Shown: positions 28,985 to 41,865 of the stretch, one piece after another
Position numbering within the stretch: position 1 is the stretch's first letter
Layout: each line of letters starts with the position of its first letter
Source of the DNA: Tubulanus polymorphus
Lineage: Eukaryota > Nemertea > Palaeonemertea > Tubulaniformes > Tubulanidae
Direction of reading: 5' to 3'
NCBI RefSeq assembly: GCF_964204645.1
Contig: NC_134032.1
Span: 13,386,275-13,450,274 of the forward strand
DNA length: 64,000 nt
Position numbers and translations under genes: made by a program
Notes under the pieces: model-generated
The model's database searches: none
What the model saw: the letters and a program-made list of their open reading frames with translations, nothing else
What the model was told of the DNA's origin: nothing

Positions 28985-31900
28985 GTTGAATTCAAGTTGG
29001 ACTCTTCTGTGGTAGTTGATGATTTCAATTCAAGTTGGAATCTTCTGTTGTCTGTTTTAATCAATAGATTCTAGATGGTTAGTTGACCTAAGTATGGGCT
29101 TTTTCTTATAGATGTGATCTAGCTAAAATGCACAAAAGGAGATATGCTGTATTCACACAATATTTCATATAGCATTAACAATAATAAATTCCATGTAAAT
29201 CAATTTACCTTTCAAGATAACTGGGTTTAGTGTCAGCTAGGAGTTCTAAGTTGGTTGATTAGTAAAATTCAAGGTGCATTCTTCTGTTGTCTGTTCTAAT
29301 CAGTAGGTTCTAGATGGTTAGTTGATCTTAGTATGGGCTTTTTCTTATAGATGTGATTTAGCTGAAATGCACAAAAGCAGACATGCTGTATTCACACAAT
29401 ATTTCATATAGCATTAATGATAATAGATTCCATGTGAATAAACTTACCTTTCAAGATTGCTGAGTTTAGTATCGGCTAGGATCGTCTAAGTCGGTTCATG
29501 AGTTAAATTCGTTCTGTGGTAGTTGATGATGATTTTAATTCAAGTTGGAATATTCTGTTGGCTATTCGAATCAGTACATTTTTCACTAGTTAATAATAGG
29601 CTGAGCGTTTTCTTATAGATGTAATTTAGCTGAAATGAATGAAAGAAGATATCCTGTAATTATACAATATCTTACAATATACACAATTTTTCATATAGCA
29701 TTAACCATAACAAATTCCATGTAAATCAATTTACCTTTCAAGATAACTGGATTTAGTGTTGGCTAGGAGTTCTAAGTTAGTTGATTAGTAAAATTCAAGG
29801 TGCATTCTTCTGTTGTCTGTTCTAATCAGTAGATTCTAGATGGTTAGTTGATCTTAGTATGGGCTTTTTCTAATAGATGTGATTTAGCTGAAATGCACAA
29901 AAGGAGATATCCTGTATTCACACAATATTCCATATAGCATTAATGATAATAGATTCCATGTGAATCAACTTACCTTTCAAGATAACTGGGTTTAGCGTCG
30001 GCTAGGTGTTCTTAGTTGGTTGATTAGTAAAATTCAAGGTGCATTCTTCTGTAGTCTGTTCTAATCAGTAGATTCTAGATGGTTAGTTGATCTTAGTATG
30101 GGCTTTTTCTTATAGATGTGATTTGTGATAACTGGGTTTAGTGTCGGCTAGGATTGTCTAAGTCTGTTCATGATTTAAATTCGTTGCACTCTTCTGTGGT
30201 AGTTGATGAGTTCAATTCGAGTTAGAATCTTCCGTTGGCTTTTCTAATCAGTAGATTTTTGAGTAGTTAATCTTAGGATGGCCTATTTCTATAGATGAGA
30301 TTTAACTGAAATGATTAAAAGAAAATATCCTGTATTCACATAATTCTTTATATAGCATTGATCATAATTTCCATGTCAATCAATTTACCTTTAACGATTG
30401 CTGGCTTCAGTATTGGCTTGGATCCTCGGTGTGTTCGGACATTAGTTACGAACCCCAACTGCCTAATTGTAGAAGTAGCATTAGTTCATCACTGTTTAAG
30501 ACTAATGACGGCCGGATATATATCAGATCGGCAATGTGGACCGGTGCATAGATTTTGGTAATTAAATGCCTCTTATGTGCGCTGTTCTCTAATTGGCAGA
30601 TTTCAAACGAGTTGTTGACCTCAAGTGCCGCAGTTTCATATAGATATTATTTAGCTGAAATGAGTAAACAAAGATATCCTGTAAATACAAATATTTCATT
30701 CAGAATTAATCGTAACTAGTGGAAAGCCCATGGAAACGTAAACGTAGAACTTCCGGCTTATTAATGCATTGCACCATACGTCCAGTAACGATGGAGCAAT
30801 CGGTACGACAATTCAGTATTATATTAACAAGATAATTTCACGTATATCAAGTTACCTTTCATGATTGCTGGGTTCATTATCAATGAGGATCTCCTAAGTT
30901 GGTTGGTTGTAGTTGAGATCAATTCAAATTCGCCCCTTCTGTGCATGGTTCTCTAATCGGCAGATTTCAAATGAGTTGTTGATCTCAAGCGCCGCAGTTT
31001 CATATAGATATTATTTAGCTGAAATTAGTTTAAAAAAATATCCTGTAAATACAAATATTTCATTCAGAATTAATCGTAACTAGTGGAAAGCCCGTGGAAA
31101 CCACGGGAGATTTTTAAACGAAGAACTTCCGACTTATTAATTCGTTGCACCATACATAAATGGCCCACCACATAAATGCCATAAATTCAATGGAAACCAT
31201 GCCCAAGCGATGAAAGACGTCGAGATCTACAACTGGGTGATTTCAGGGCAATACATCCAGTAACGACGGAGCAGAAAAAAGTTTTCACTCGGTACCGTCG
31301 GTTGGTCGGGTTACGGCAAACGGACCATTATTTTGGGTTGGCCTTATTATTCATAATATTTCCATGTAAATCAACTTACCTTTCAAGATTGTCGAGTTTA
31401 GTATCAGCTAGGATTGTCTAAGTCGGTTCATGATTTAAATTCGTTGGACTCTTCTGTGGTAGTTGATGAGTTCAATTCGAGTTAGAATCTTCCGTTGGCT
31501 TTTCTAATCAGTAGATTATTGAGTAGTTATTAGGATGGGCTTTTTCTTATAGATGAGATTTAACTGAAATGATTAAGAGAAAATATCCTGTATTCACATA
31601 ATTCTTTATATAGCATTGATCACAATTTCCATGTATATCAACTTACCTTTAACGATTGCTGGCTTCAGTATTGGCTTGGATCCTGGGTGTGTTCGGACAT
31701 TAGTTTCGAACCCCAACTGACTAATTATTTGTTGTAGTAGTAGCATTAGTTCATCACTGTTTAAGACTAATGACGGCCGGATATATATCAGATCAGCAAT
31801 GTGGACCGGTGCATAGATTTTGGTAATTAAATGCCTCTTATGTGCGCTGTTCTCTAATCGGCAGAGTTTAAAGGAGTTGTTGATCTCAAGCGCGGCTGGT

Positions 31901-33725
31901 TCATAGATAGGATAAAGCTGAAAGAAAGATATCGTGTAAATACAAATATTTCATTCAGAATTAATCGTAACTAGTGGAAAGCTCGTGGACACCACGGGTG
32001 ATTTTAATCGAAGAACTTCCAACTTATTATTTCATTGCATGTTAATTGAGTATTTGGGCATTTTAAAGTGGCCTAATTTATGTGGTGTGATCAGCTGTGC
32101 CCATATAGAGATATTACAGGATCTCAGGACTCACTTGACCGTCTTCCCATGGAGGCCCAAGGTTATAGAACTATAGATAGAAACAAATATGTAAAGTACC
32201 GATATGATCATTTCATAATGTGTGAATTTCGTGAACCGGCAGCTGGGTCACAAAGGCAGCAGTAGCTCGTACTGTATCAACAGTGACAACAGTGGCTGTC
32301 TCTAGTCAGTGGCTATGCCAGCTGACCCATGCACCCTCTGTGAACAGTAGGAGAGACTACAAAAATTTGGAAAGTGGCCCACCACATAAATTCCAAAATA
32401 ATTTTTAATGGAAACCATGCCCAAGCGATAAAAGACGTCGAGATCTACCGCCGGGCAAATTTTCAGGGCAATACATCCAGTAATGACGGAGCAGTCAGTA
32501 CAACAATTCGGTATTATTATATAAGATAATTTCATGTATATCAACTTACCTTTTATTATCGGCAGATTTTAAACGAGCTGTTGATCTCATGAGCGGCAGT
32601 TTCATGTAGAAAGGATTTAGCTGAAAATGAGTAAACAAAGATATCCTGTAAATACAGATATTTCATACAGAATTCAGGCCCCTTCTGTGCGCTGGACTCT
32701 AATCGGCAGATTTTAAACGAGTTGTTGATCTCATGAGCGGCAGTTTCATATAGAAAGGATTTAGCTGAAAATGAGTAAACAAAGATATCCTGTAAATACA
32801 GATATTTCATTCAGAATTCAGGCCCCTTCTGTGCGCTGTACTCTAATCGGCAGATTTTAGATGAGTTGTTGACCTCAAGCGCTCGATTTACTTTGTATGA
32901 ATTTCCTGACCCAGCAGCCGGGTCACATCGTACTGTATCAACTGTGACAATAGTGGCTGTCTCAAGTCAGTGGCTATGCCAGCAGACCCATGCGCCCTCT
33001 GTTTACAGTAGGAGAGACTACAAAAATTTGGCAAATGTTCCAGTTGGTCGATTTTGGAAGAGTTGTTGATCTCAAGCTGGGTTTTTTCTTATAGTTGCAA
33101 TTTAGCTGCTATGATTAAAAGAAGATAGGCTGTAATGACAAATTATTTCATTTAGAATTCATCATTATCATTTCCATAAAATATCAACTTACATTTCAAG
33201 TTTGCTGGGTTCTGTATCAGTTAAAATGTTCTATGTTCATTGATGCATTTGATTTAAGCTTGAATTGTTGTGTGGGCTGTTCTTATCGGTAGATTCATGA
33301 TTTGTTGTTGATCTCAAGCTGGGCAGTTTGATGAAGATAGGATTCAGCTGAAGAGTAAACAAAGATATCATGTAATCACAAAACATTTCATTGAGAATGA
33401 ATTGAAATAATTCCATCCATACTAAGTTACCTTTTATGATTGCTGGATTCATTATCGGCGTGGATCATCTATGTTGGTTGGTTGATTCTAGTTGGCTGTG
33501 CACTGTTCCAGTTGGTCGATTTTGGACGAGTGTTTGATCTCAAGCTGGGTTTTTTCTTATAGTTGAAATTTAGCTGCAATGATTAAAAGAAGATATCCTG
33601 TAATGACAAAGTATTTCATTTAGAATTTATCGCAATAATTTCAACTATATTAAGTTACCTTTTATGATTCCCGGGTTCATTATCGACAAGGGTCTCCTAA
33701 GTTGGTAGTCTAATTTTACATATCT
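28985..33725 (-). repeat. Array of about 12 exon-like modules, unit A
   Basis: The best-conserved modules repeat about every 240-270 bp. On the minus strand each has an acceptor-like ...GCATTTCAG, an exon-like part of about 150 nt starting CTAAATCACATCTATAAG and ending CCCAGTTATCTTGAAAG, then a donor GTAAGTTGATT and an intron-like spacer of about 90 bp. Donor-bearing modules are seen near 29215, 29450, 29735, 29970, 30390, 30855, 31375, 31645, 32545, 33190, 33430 and 33655. Most modules have stops in all frames, so they are noncoding exons, decayed coding exons, or a tandem repeat that merely looks spliced. Confidence 0.7.
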
Positions 33726-33768
33726 TTTGTTGTTTTTTTCTAGTCCGAAAGTTTACAATGTTTGAATT

Positions 33769-34140
33769 TTGTCTAATTTAACATTTCTTTGCTTTTCTTT
33801 TCATGTAAATAGTCCGAAAGTTTACAAGGTTAAGATTATTTTGTCTAAGTTTTACTTTTTACTTTTGCTTTTCCGTAAAGTTTTTTTTGTAAAGTTTTTT
33901 CGAAATCGGAAATCGAAGTACAGATATAGTTGCGTGATCGGCGATCGATTTTACATAAATTTTCTTTTCTTGAAATCCAAACACATAACGGGAAATTCGG
34001 TTCCGGTGCCTTCAATTAATCTTCCAACCAGTCTGAACCGGCAAGCGTCTGATTGGGGACTGCCTATTTTAATACATCGAGATTTGGAATATCTATATTA
34101 CAAGGTTGAAGATCATTTTGTACATTTTATGACTAGTTGA
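33769..34140 (+). CDS. Unrecognised ORF or terminal exon, unit A
   Basis: The frame is open for 123 codons. The last 68 (VIGDRFYIN ... VEDHFVHFMTS) are shared with unit B and look protein-like, whereas the first part is Phe/Leu-rich and low in complexity. An acceptor-like TCATGTAAATAG lies at about 33810. In the shared 68 codons I count three differences, two of them synonymous. No family recognised. Confidence 0.3.
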   Translation: MSNLTFLCFSFHVNSPKVYKVKIILSKFYFLLLLFRKVFFVKFFRNRKSKYRYSCVIGDRFYINFLFLKSKHITGNSVPVPSINLPTSLNRQASDWGLPILIHRDLEYLYYKVEDHFVHFMTS

Positions 34141-35252
34141 TCATATAGTTCAAACCTGCTAGTAATATTGCCCCTATATACATTTCGATTCCCAGCTAAA
34201 CTATGTTCGTATTATTAAATTAACTTCATCGCCAATTAATAAACTTTAAGAGATATGTATTCTTCCCACAGACATCTGTGCCCAGTGAATGGTATTCTAA
34301 TCCATTTCAGTAATTCTAAATATTGCTGGTAAAATATATACAATGATATACTTATGATTATGATAATATAACTAGCTTAACGAACCCAGAATTCCCCAAA
34401 ACCTAACTGATTCAACAGATCCCACACACATGTGGCCCAGTTAGACGCAGACAACATTGCACGATACAGTCGTCTCATCCACTGCGCTATTTTTAATAAA
34501 CTTAAATTTGTTATATTGAATTAATTCTAACTAATTTTCTGATATCTAAGTGATCCATTAATTAGTAATCATACTAGCCACAATTAATTGTCAGTCGAAC
34601 AATATTTATATGGAGCCTGAAAACCTACACGAGTAGAATTTCAGATGTGGTGAATTCATCACTATTTGAATTCATCAGAACTTAAGATAAAATCCCATTT
34701 TTAGTGGTAAATTAAAAATTCCCTTACCCGAATTGCAATATAATCTTTATTTCCCTGTTACAGTACACTGTGTATAAGGATCAAAAGACCTTGTTATGAC
34801 CGGACCTCCCTGGTGCGGTGCAAGAAATGATGCTGGAATATAGTTTGAAGGAGAGGGGTTAGTAAAAGAGAGCTATTAGCAAGAGGAATAAGACCTAAGT
34901 TCAGGATATCCTGTCAGAATAAGGCTCTCAATCTGACATACACAGTGAAATTGAAATATTCCCCCTCCCAAATTCAGGAATGTATTTGTGCAAGTACAGA
35001 TTTGTTTTATCTCCCTTCGATCGGAAGTAAATCTGCATTAAATGATTTTGGCAATATGTTTCAAAACTAATACAGCTGTATGAAGACACAATAGGTTCAC
35101 TTAGATACAGATGAATAAGTAATGTGCTTAGATACACATTGTATCAGCTACATTTTTGATGTCTATGTACTTGAATTAAAAATAATTTCACATCATTGAA
35201 TTTACCTTAATTGTAGATATCTAAGTAATACCTTAATGAGTAATTCACCTTA

Positions 35253-35640
35253 GTTATATCCTTACTCATCCTCCAAGTTTTTTGTCCCGCGTGTTGACTA
35301 GGTAATGATATTGTTGGAACGTCCAATGGTGCCATCGGACTGAGTCCCAAAGTCGGATTATGGATGTTGGTATCACCAGACTTCCCACCATCGGAGTTTG
35401 ACTTCTGGCTAGCGAAATGACAAGATGAAGAGAGCATATTATATATTAAGTCAAAATGTTTGTCAGACAGAGCCTGACCACTGTGGTTTGAGAAAGCTTT
35501 AATTATCTCATAACCATCCCTATCATTAATAGTATTAACTATTTTTGTGCCACAGATTTATGCCAGCTCCGTTCGTGTCTGGGTTAGGTACATATACAGC
35601 CAAACCATGTACCTCTTCCCCACACAATAAGTGTTTTTTG
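35253..35640 (-). pseudogene. Unrecognised protein-like minus-strand segment with a frame break, unit A
   Basis: One frame (about 35640-35546) reads KKHLLCGEEVHGLAVYVPNP and continues, after a shift near 35550, as KIVNTINDRDGYEIIKAFSN and then to about 35253, where a donor-like GTGAAT follows DITK. Unit B (about 48916-49310) has the same shift plus a Trp to stop change, so it was already broken or is spliced here. The family is not recognised. Confidence 0.35.
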
Positions 35641-35790
35641 AGAACACCTGTATTTTGGAATTAGTAAAAATCAACCCCTGATATACCACTATTGCCCCAA
35701 GTTTGCTTAAAATGAGCTGAAATTAAATAGTACATAATCATTAATTAACAAGACAAAATTTGCAACCATATCTAACTTTGATAGTGGATG

Positions 35791-35955
35791 ATGAAAAAGA
35801 TGAAAGGCCAGGATGAGGGGTCTGAATCAGAAATCGAAGATACAGAGTTTACGATGTATTTGAAGTACACAAAAGATGCTCGAGATTACAGAGTTCACGA
35901 ATACAAAATAGACGATATCATCCGCTGCGACAAGAAAAATTGGGAAAGATTTTGA
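35791..35955 (+). CDS. Short acidic ORF, unit A
   Basis: An ATG frame of 54 codons (MMKKMKGQDEGSESEIEDTE ... IRCDKKNWERF). The unit B copy (49451-49615) is open too, with two amino-acid changes near the end. Unrecognised, and it may be part of the foldback element that follows. Confidence 0.25.
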   Translation: MKKMKGQDEGSESEIEDTEFTMYLKYTKDARDYRVHEYKIDDIIRCDKKNWERF

Positions 35956-36134
35956 TGGAAGGGGAAAGAACCTTGGATGAAAAATAAAATTTACACAGTT
36001 TCACGGCTTAAATCGAAGTACAACCATATAGACGCTGGTAATACATAGTTTTAACGGCTTTACATCATATTTGATCTAACCGGAGAGAAAGAAGTCAGCA
36101 CAGAACTTCTGGCTGATAACAGCAAAGTCCGGTT

Positions 36135-36753
36135 CTCAGGGTTCCAACTGGCAGCGGCAGAGTCGGAGTTCTCTAACGTGGCCTCGTCCCAGCTAGTGGC
36201 CGGGTGCCGATGACACTGGTGTTACTACGGAGGACCCGCAATCAGAGTAAGACAGGAAGCGACAAGCAACTTCGGCTTCGGGGGATATCCGATCTTCAAG
36301 CATCAACACCAAAAGACAACCGGCACCCAGATGAGAGAGAAAAACTGGGTGAACGGGGAGCCCATCAGCAAGATGCCAATGGGTAGCCTTAGGCGAAGAA
36401 ACCAGCCGATTCAGACCAGAATGGACCTAACTGGGGACCCAATTGAGAATTGAGCACACCACCTAAGACAACCGACACCCAGATGACGAGGAAAAACTGG
36501 GTGAACGGGGAGCCCATCAGCAAGATGCCAATGGGTAGCCTTAGGCAATGAACCAGCAGATTCACACTAGAATGGACCAAACTGGGGACCTAAAGATCCA
36601 ACAGCCCCCTCAGTCGAAGATTGCTACCGCCCCCATCTTATTCTGATCGCAGGTCCCCCGTAGTAACATCCGCATCACCAGCACTCCGCACTAGCTGGTG
36701 CGAGGCCACGTTAGAGAACTCCGACTCTGCCGCTGCCAGTTGAAACCCTGAGA
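36135..36753. mobile_element. Foldback element with about 118-bp inverted arms, unit A
   Basis: The left arm (36135-36253, CTCAGGGTTCCAACTGGCAG...) is repeated inverted at 36637-36753. Between them a block of about 55 bp with ACTGGGTGAACGGGGAGCCC occurs twice (about 36345 and 36495). GC-rich compared with its surroundings. Non-autonomous transposon-like. Open frames across it are a by-product of composition. Confidence 0.7.
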
Positions 36754-36889
36754 TTGAGAGGGCAGGGGCGAATGAAATGAAAGAAAAAAAAATGAAAAAA
36801 CAAAAATAATATAGAAAAATAATGAAAAAAATGAGATATAAAATATACCACACATTCATACGACACATATAAGCTCCATTCACTCCTCT

Positions 36890-36985
36890 TGCACACACCA
36901 CGCACACAACTCCATCCACCGCACACACAACTCCATCCACCGCACACATAACTCCATCCACCGCATACATAACTCCATCCACCGC
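36890..36985. repeat. About 20-bp minisatellite, four units, unit A
   Basis: ACTCCATCCACCGCACACAC, with small changes, occurs four times. In unit B (about 50560-50626) it occurs three times. It opens several overlapping minus-strand frames that I treat as artefacts. Confidence 0.8.
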
Positions 36986-37159
36986 CACCGGCGCCACGCC
37001 ACCACTCCGAAAAACACCGCGCCACAAGATCGCCAGGAAACACAGCAAAAGCTGACGAGCTCGAGAGAACGCCATCTGATCGTGTCAAAGACTAGTACTC
37101 GATTGAACGATTGTGGAGAAATTCCGCACTCTACAGTATCAAATGCAAACATAAATGTA

Positions 37160-39300
37160 GATATTTTATTGAACGGAACTGATTTTCAGTCCACGTCAGT
37201 TGAAAACCCGTTTTGATCGATGTTTTAATGTTTATTTTAAATACAAATTAGATTTAAGACCTAACTAATATCTAATTGTGAGGGTAGGATAAAAGGATCG
37301 CGGATAAATTTCCTGCTCGCATGCCACAGCTCTGTCAAATCTCAATCGTCTAGTGCTGCCCCTAAATACTGTGGCGAATACATAAACTAATCGATTAATA
37401 TACTCTACCCGTATTTGTACATGAGGCCTACCGTTTACTTATCTTGCTTTACGTCGTTCGTGTCTTGTGGTTTCCCAAGACCATAAATCATATTGGATCC
37501 ATTTTCAGGGGTAGAGCTAGATAATTAAATGGTAATTGTCCGAACAGTAGATTGTTCTATTTTTTCTCCACGTCAAAGTTAATAGTTTAAAAATTCAAAA
37601 TACAAATTATGTTCAAATTCAGATTTCACAAACAACAACTCGTTGGCCCACTGAAAGATAGCAGCGAAACAATCTTCGGGTAATAAATGTTAGAAAGAAT
37701 TAGGTTATCCTCTCAGGGCCTGGTTAATTGCGTTTCCGTAGCGTATGGAAAAAGTAAAGCAAAGGAGGTAGGCCTGACCATGTAGGCTTACATTATCCAA
37801 CTACAAAAGCCTTGACGCAACATAAACAAAATCGAAAAGGAAAATATCAAAAATGCAGGATATCACATGCTTGAAGTAGCTTGGGCTTGAAGCTAATTAC
37901 ACCACGAGGGCATATCTAGGCAAACATATCCGAATTTCAATTGCTAGACTTGCTAGAGTGTGGTCGAATGAGAGAGTATAGCATCTCAGGGAATGTCTAG
38001 AAGTTCAAATCACACTGCGTAGATTTGTTCACGTCAAAATTTCATATCAAACTCAAACAGTACCATAAGAATGAGCACCTGAATTCTACATCAAGGACAG
38101 GGGGCCATTTTATCAGAATCTGGGAAGAAATCCGTTGAGGAAGCGATGGATAAAGGCAAATGCATCTGATTTAAAACAAAACATGTTTTGAACATTAGTT
38201 TCCATAATATTGAAAGTATGCCTAGTTACAATATTTCTCATTAAAAAACCAAAACCCACCCTGAAAGATATATTCCAAGGAGGTTGGTTTGCAATTTAGG
38301 TGGTAAACTATTGGAGATTTGGCTGTGGAAGGTATGAATCACATTATGTTTCATTCAGTAGCCTATGTCGTAATACATAGCGATTGTGCACTCGGATTTC
38401 ACGTCACAGTCGAATGATCGTGGGTGGGTATCTCAGGGAATTCACTATACGCCAGATCAATTGAGTCTATTCACGCTCGTAACACAAACTAAGTCCCGTA
38501 CTAACGTACGGTCAGCCCTATGTTTATGGGCCCTGGTTGTTAACTATTAAGACGATTTTTGATGACTGCGGTCTTTCGTTTTAGGTTGTTTGGTCATTGT
38601 TCTGAAGGTTGACCAAATTTCATCTGGGTTTTCATGCAGACTTTTCGAATTTGTCTGCCCAGGCTTTCTTAGCGTTTTGAATACTTAATTGGTGGTTTCC
38701 TCAGCAGAAGGCAAGGAGATGGAGTTTCTTTGTTTTTGTGAATTGTGCTATTGATGAATGGATTTACGAGTTTATCATGGACGTTAGAGTCTGATACATT
38801 GTCCTTGTTACCGATTCCCTACAACCGTTTTTTGTTTGTAGAACGACGGCTATAGGTACTAGACTATCATGGACGTAAACTAGTTTATACGTCCATATGA
38901 GTTTATCAAATGTTCCACTGCCGGGTTGAATACGCGCCTCTGTACCCAGCTCAACGATATCGAATTCCAGAGTCCCACGTCATTGCGGTCCCAGATCCGA
39001 CGCGAGTGGATTGAGTGCATGATTGAATAATAAAACCCCGGCAATAGACAGATTTTAATTCATAAAAATTCTTATTCAATTGAGTGGAGACATATTAGGC
39101 TTTTTAGATTACTTGCAGTGTGCATCCTCTGGAAATTCTGCCAATAACTTCATTGCGCTTACCACTCATAATTTGAAAAAACCCAAATTTCATTCTTTGA
39201 TTTTGATACTGGATTAAACGGTACATCAGAATGTAAATACAGGAGTCCATATTAAGAATTTCGTTTCTTGTTTTCAGTCTTAAAATGATATTATCTGTTT
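37160..39300. other. End of unit A, no gene seen
   Basis: Unique-looking AT-rich sequence, collinear with 50800-52950. Short hairpins such as ATGGACGTAAACTAGTTTATACGTCCAT near 38868 are present in both units. Splice-site-like sequences occur but no convincing exon. Confidence 0.45.
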
Positions 39301-41715
39301 TTTCCAAAGTATTTTAAAGCCTGTTTGGTCAACGGATGGCTATAGTGACAATCAAAAAAGATTGCTGATTCCACAATACTCTTCGGCAGCTAAACACTTG
39401 CTTCTAACCGGTCAACTAAGTGTCTGTGTGTCCGGTTTAAGCTGTATTGCAATTGATATAATCGCATCATCATTTTTTCCGCACATCCTCGTCTCCGGAC
39501 AATGTTGGTGGAAATATTGGGTTGAAAAAAGAGGTGGATTGCAAAAAAACCACTGACTGGTCAACTAACAAAGTCCAGAATAGCTAATTAACAAATAAAA
39601 TAAAGAATTTCAAACAATTATATTTATTATCATACAATAATTATACAAAATGCCAGGTATGTGCTCGAGGAATTATAACGTAAGTTCCTCAAACACGTGG
39701 ACTGTATTTCAAAAACAGTCCAACCATGGACGCATAAACTATAAACTAAATTAATGGTTCAACCATAGACTCTAAAATGGAAATGTCTATGGGCCACAAC
39801 CATGGGCTCTAAACTGTAAGAGTCCATGGCTCCCCGCACTAAAACCAGAGGTAAACCTGGCCAATTAACCTGGAAAGTGTAAGATTTAATGTTGAATCAA
39901 TCTGATTTACATTTTTACTCTTAAAAGTTGACCCGGCCAGCCGCCTATCTACCTTATAGGTATTACTTTAAAATCATGATCATAACCATAACAGATTCGG
40001 CAGTTATAGAGATTAACTGACTACAAATTTCATTGTTATTTACAAAATGACAGCTGGCTGATCAGGAAAAACAAGGTTTCATTTTTAGCCTTATAATGAG
40101 CTATCCAAAAAATTACCGTACTAGCCTTTAACATCACAATTGCTACTTCAAGGTATTTCAAGGTTTTTATTCACCAAAAACATTTTGACTACAACTGTTT
40201 CAGAAAATTTGAATCAATAGGATAATAATAATATAACACAAATAATTGTAAACTTTGATTCATAAAACACCGACAATTGGGACCAGTCTGAATGTCTAAG
40301 ACTATTAATTTGACAATTCAAGGCATAAGTGACATTTCGCTATTTCATGAAATATGAAGCATTTTACCATATCAACTCTTCAAATGACAATGTAGGAGAT
40401 ATTTAGGATACTCTGTTTATGTATCATCAATCATCAAAGAACTACATAACGTATCTCCAACATATAAACATTAAAACTCCATAAATCCACAAATTCGCTC
40501 TCTCAAATAATCAATCTCTAATTTCATTTCATTACATCATTCTTAAAAGAAAACCGAAATTTCCCAAACTTTGCTTTGTATTTGAGGAATTGTAAGTTAC
40601 TCATTAACAAATGAGTGAACTGTATTCGAAAAACAGTTCAACATAAAAGCATTATAACTAATGAAACCTACAGATTCAATCTTGAAAGCTTGAGATTAAC
40701 TAATCAATCTTCATTTTTTTCATTTCCATTAACATTATTTTACAAACTAGAGTTTTAAGTAAGATAACTAGAGTTTTGCCAAACTTGCCTGAGGTTTTCA
40801 AACATTATCAATGTTATTTTCAAACATTGAGTCGTTTAATGCAAAGTATTTTGAAGGTTTTTTTAATTAAGATATATTGAGTATCATCGTATAGATATTT
40901 CATCTATCCATATATCTAGGTAAAATACAAATAACTGATCGCTGAGATATCTACAATTAAACTGAATTCGATAACTTTTCGAGATCGGGAATGCATCGTG
41001 TGCAGATTTGAATCGGGCCCCATATATTGTAAAACCGACAATAGCTATCAAAACATAGCTAGGACAATTTACTAATCAACACTGTTTATATATCATCATT
41101 TATAGTAAATAATGCTCCTCTATATTTAATAGGACCTCAGTTTGATAGTTGCTATAAACCTAACTAAACAGTCGAAAAATGTTAAGATGAATAATGAAGA
41201 CATATGAGTCGTTTTATTCTCATGACAAAAATTACACCCTGCTAAATGACAGGTATTTACTCGAGGAATTATCATCTAAGTACCTTGTTAACAAATGGAC
41301 TGTATTTTAATAACAGTTCAACATAAAAACATTTAAACAAGAGACAAAACCTACAAAGTCCCACTTCCGCTGACCCTCGTCTTAAGAACTTAAGATTTTC
41401 AAACATTATCAGTTCACTCATTTAATACTACGTTATTTCAGGGAAAACATGACAATAATTTTACTATCGATAACTAATCACGTTTATAGCTGTTTAACAT
41501 TCTTTCTAAAAAAGAGTAAAATGTAAAATCTCCCAGATATTATCCCTAAAACAATCAACAGTAACAGCAGTGACAGGGTGTGCTATAGGTAAAAGGGCGG
41601 GTGATCTTTCATCAGTTATTTGAAGCATTCCATCGAATCAGTTATTTTTTTAGTGTGTTTGATTTAGTTAAGGTTTATGGTTATTTGTTTTGTTTATTAC
41701 TAACTGTCCGATAGA

Positions 41716-41865
41716 ATGCTTAAGACAACAACAGAAATGATCATAAGAGGTTGGGAAACTCTAGAGAAGGTTGTTCCATGTGAAGAAGAACCTTTAATGA
41801 TTAGATTAAGTTATTTAAAAAAAATTCCTGATGATGAAGGCCCTATAATTATAGAAGTAAACTAA
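41716..41865 (+). CDS. Short unrecognised ORF in unit B (copy of 27216-27365)
   Basis: Same 49-codon frame as in unit A, with one amino-acid change (MISRG to MIIRG). An inverted pair AAGCATTCNATCG / CGATAGAATGCTT brackets the upstream region in both units. Confidence 0.3.
   Translation: MLKTTTEMIIRGWETLEKVVPCEEEPLMIRLSYLKKIPDDEGPIIIEVN

Larger units (their letters stand above)
24823..39316. repeat. Tandem duplication unit A (14.5 kb)
   Basis: Starts AAAGCCTGTTTGGTCGACGG and ends AAGTATTTTA. The whole unit recurs directly after it as unit B in the same orientation. Offsets are constant at about +14.49 to +14.50 kb from 24.8 to 28.4 kb and +13.64 to +13.67 kb from 33.7 kb on, so the order is fully collinear. 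The difference arises mainly inside the exon-like array. Identity by eye is about 97-98% outside indels. Confidence 0.95.

Noticed and set aside
36638-37152. Three overlapping minus-strand ORFs (and unit B copies at 50338-50795)
   Set aside because: They run through the foldback arm, an A-rich tract and the 20-bp minisatellite. Frame differs between readings and the minisatellite number changes between units.
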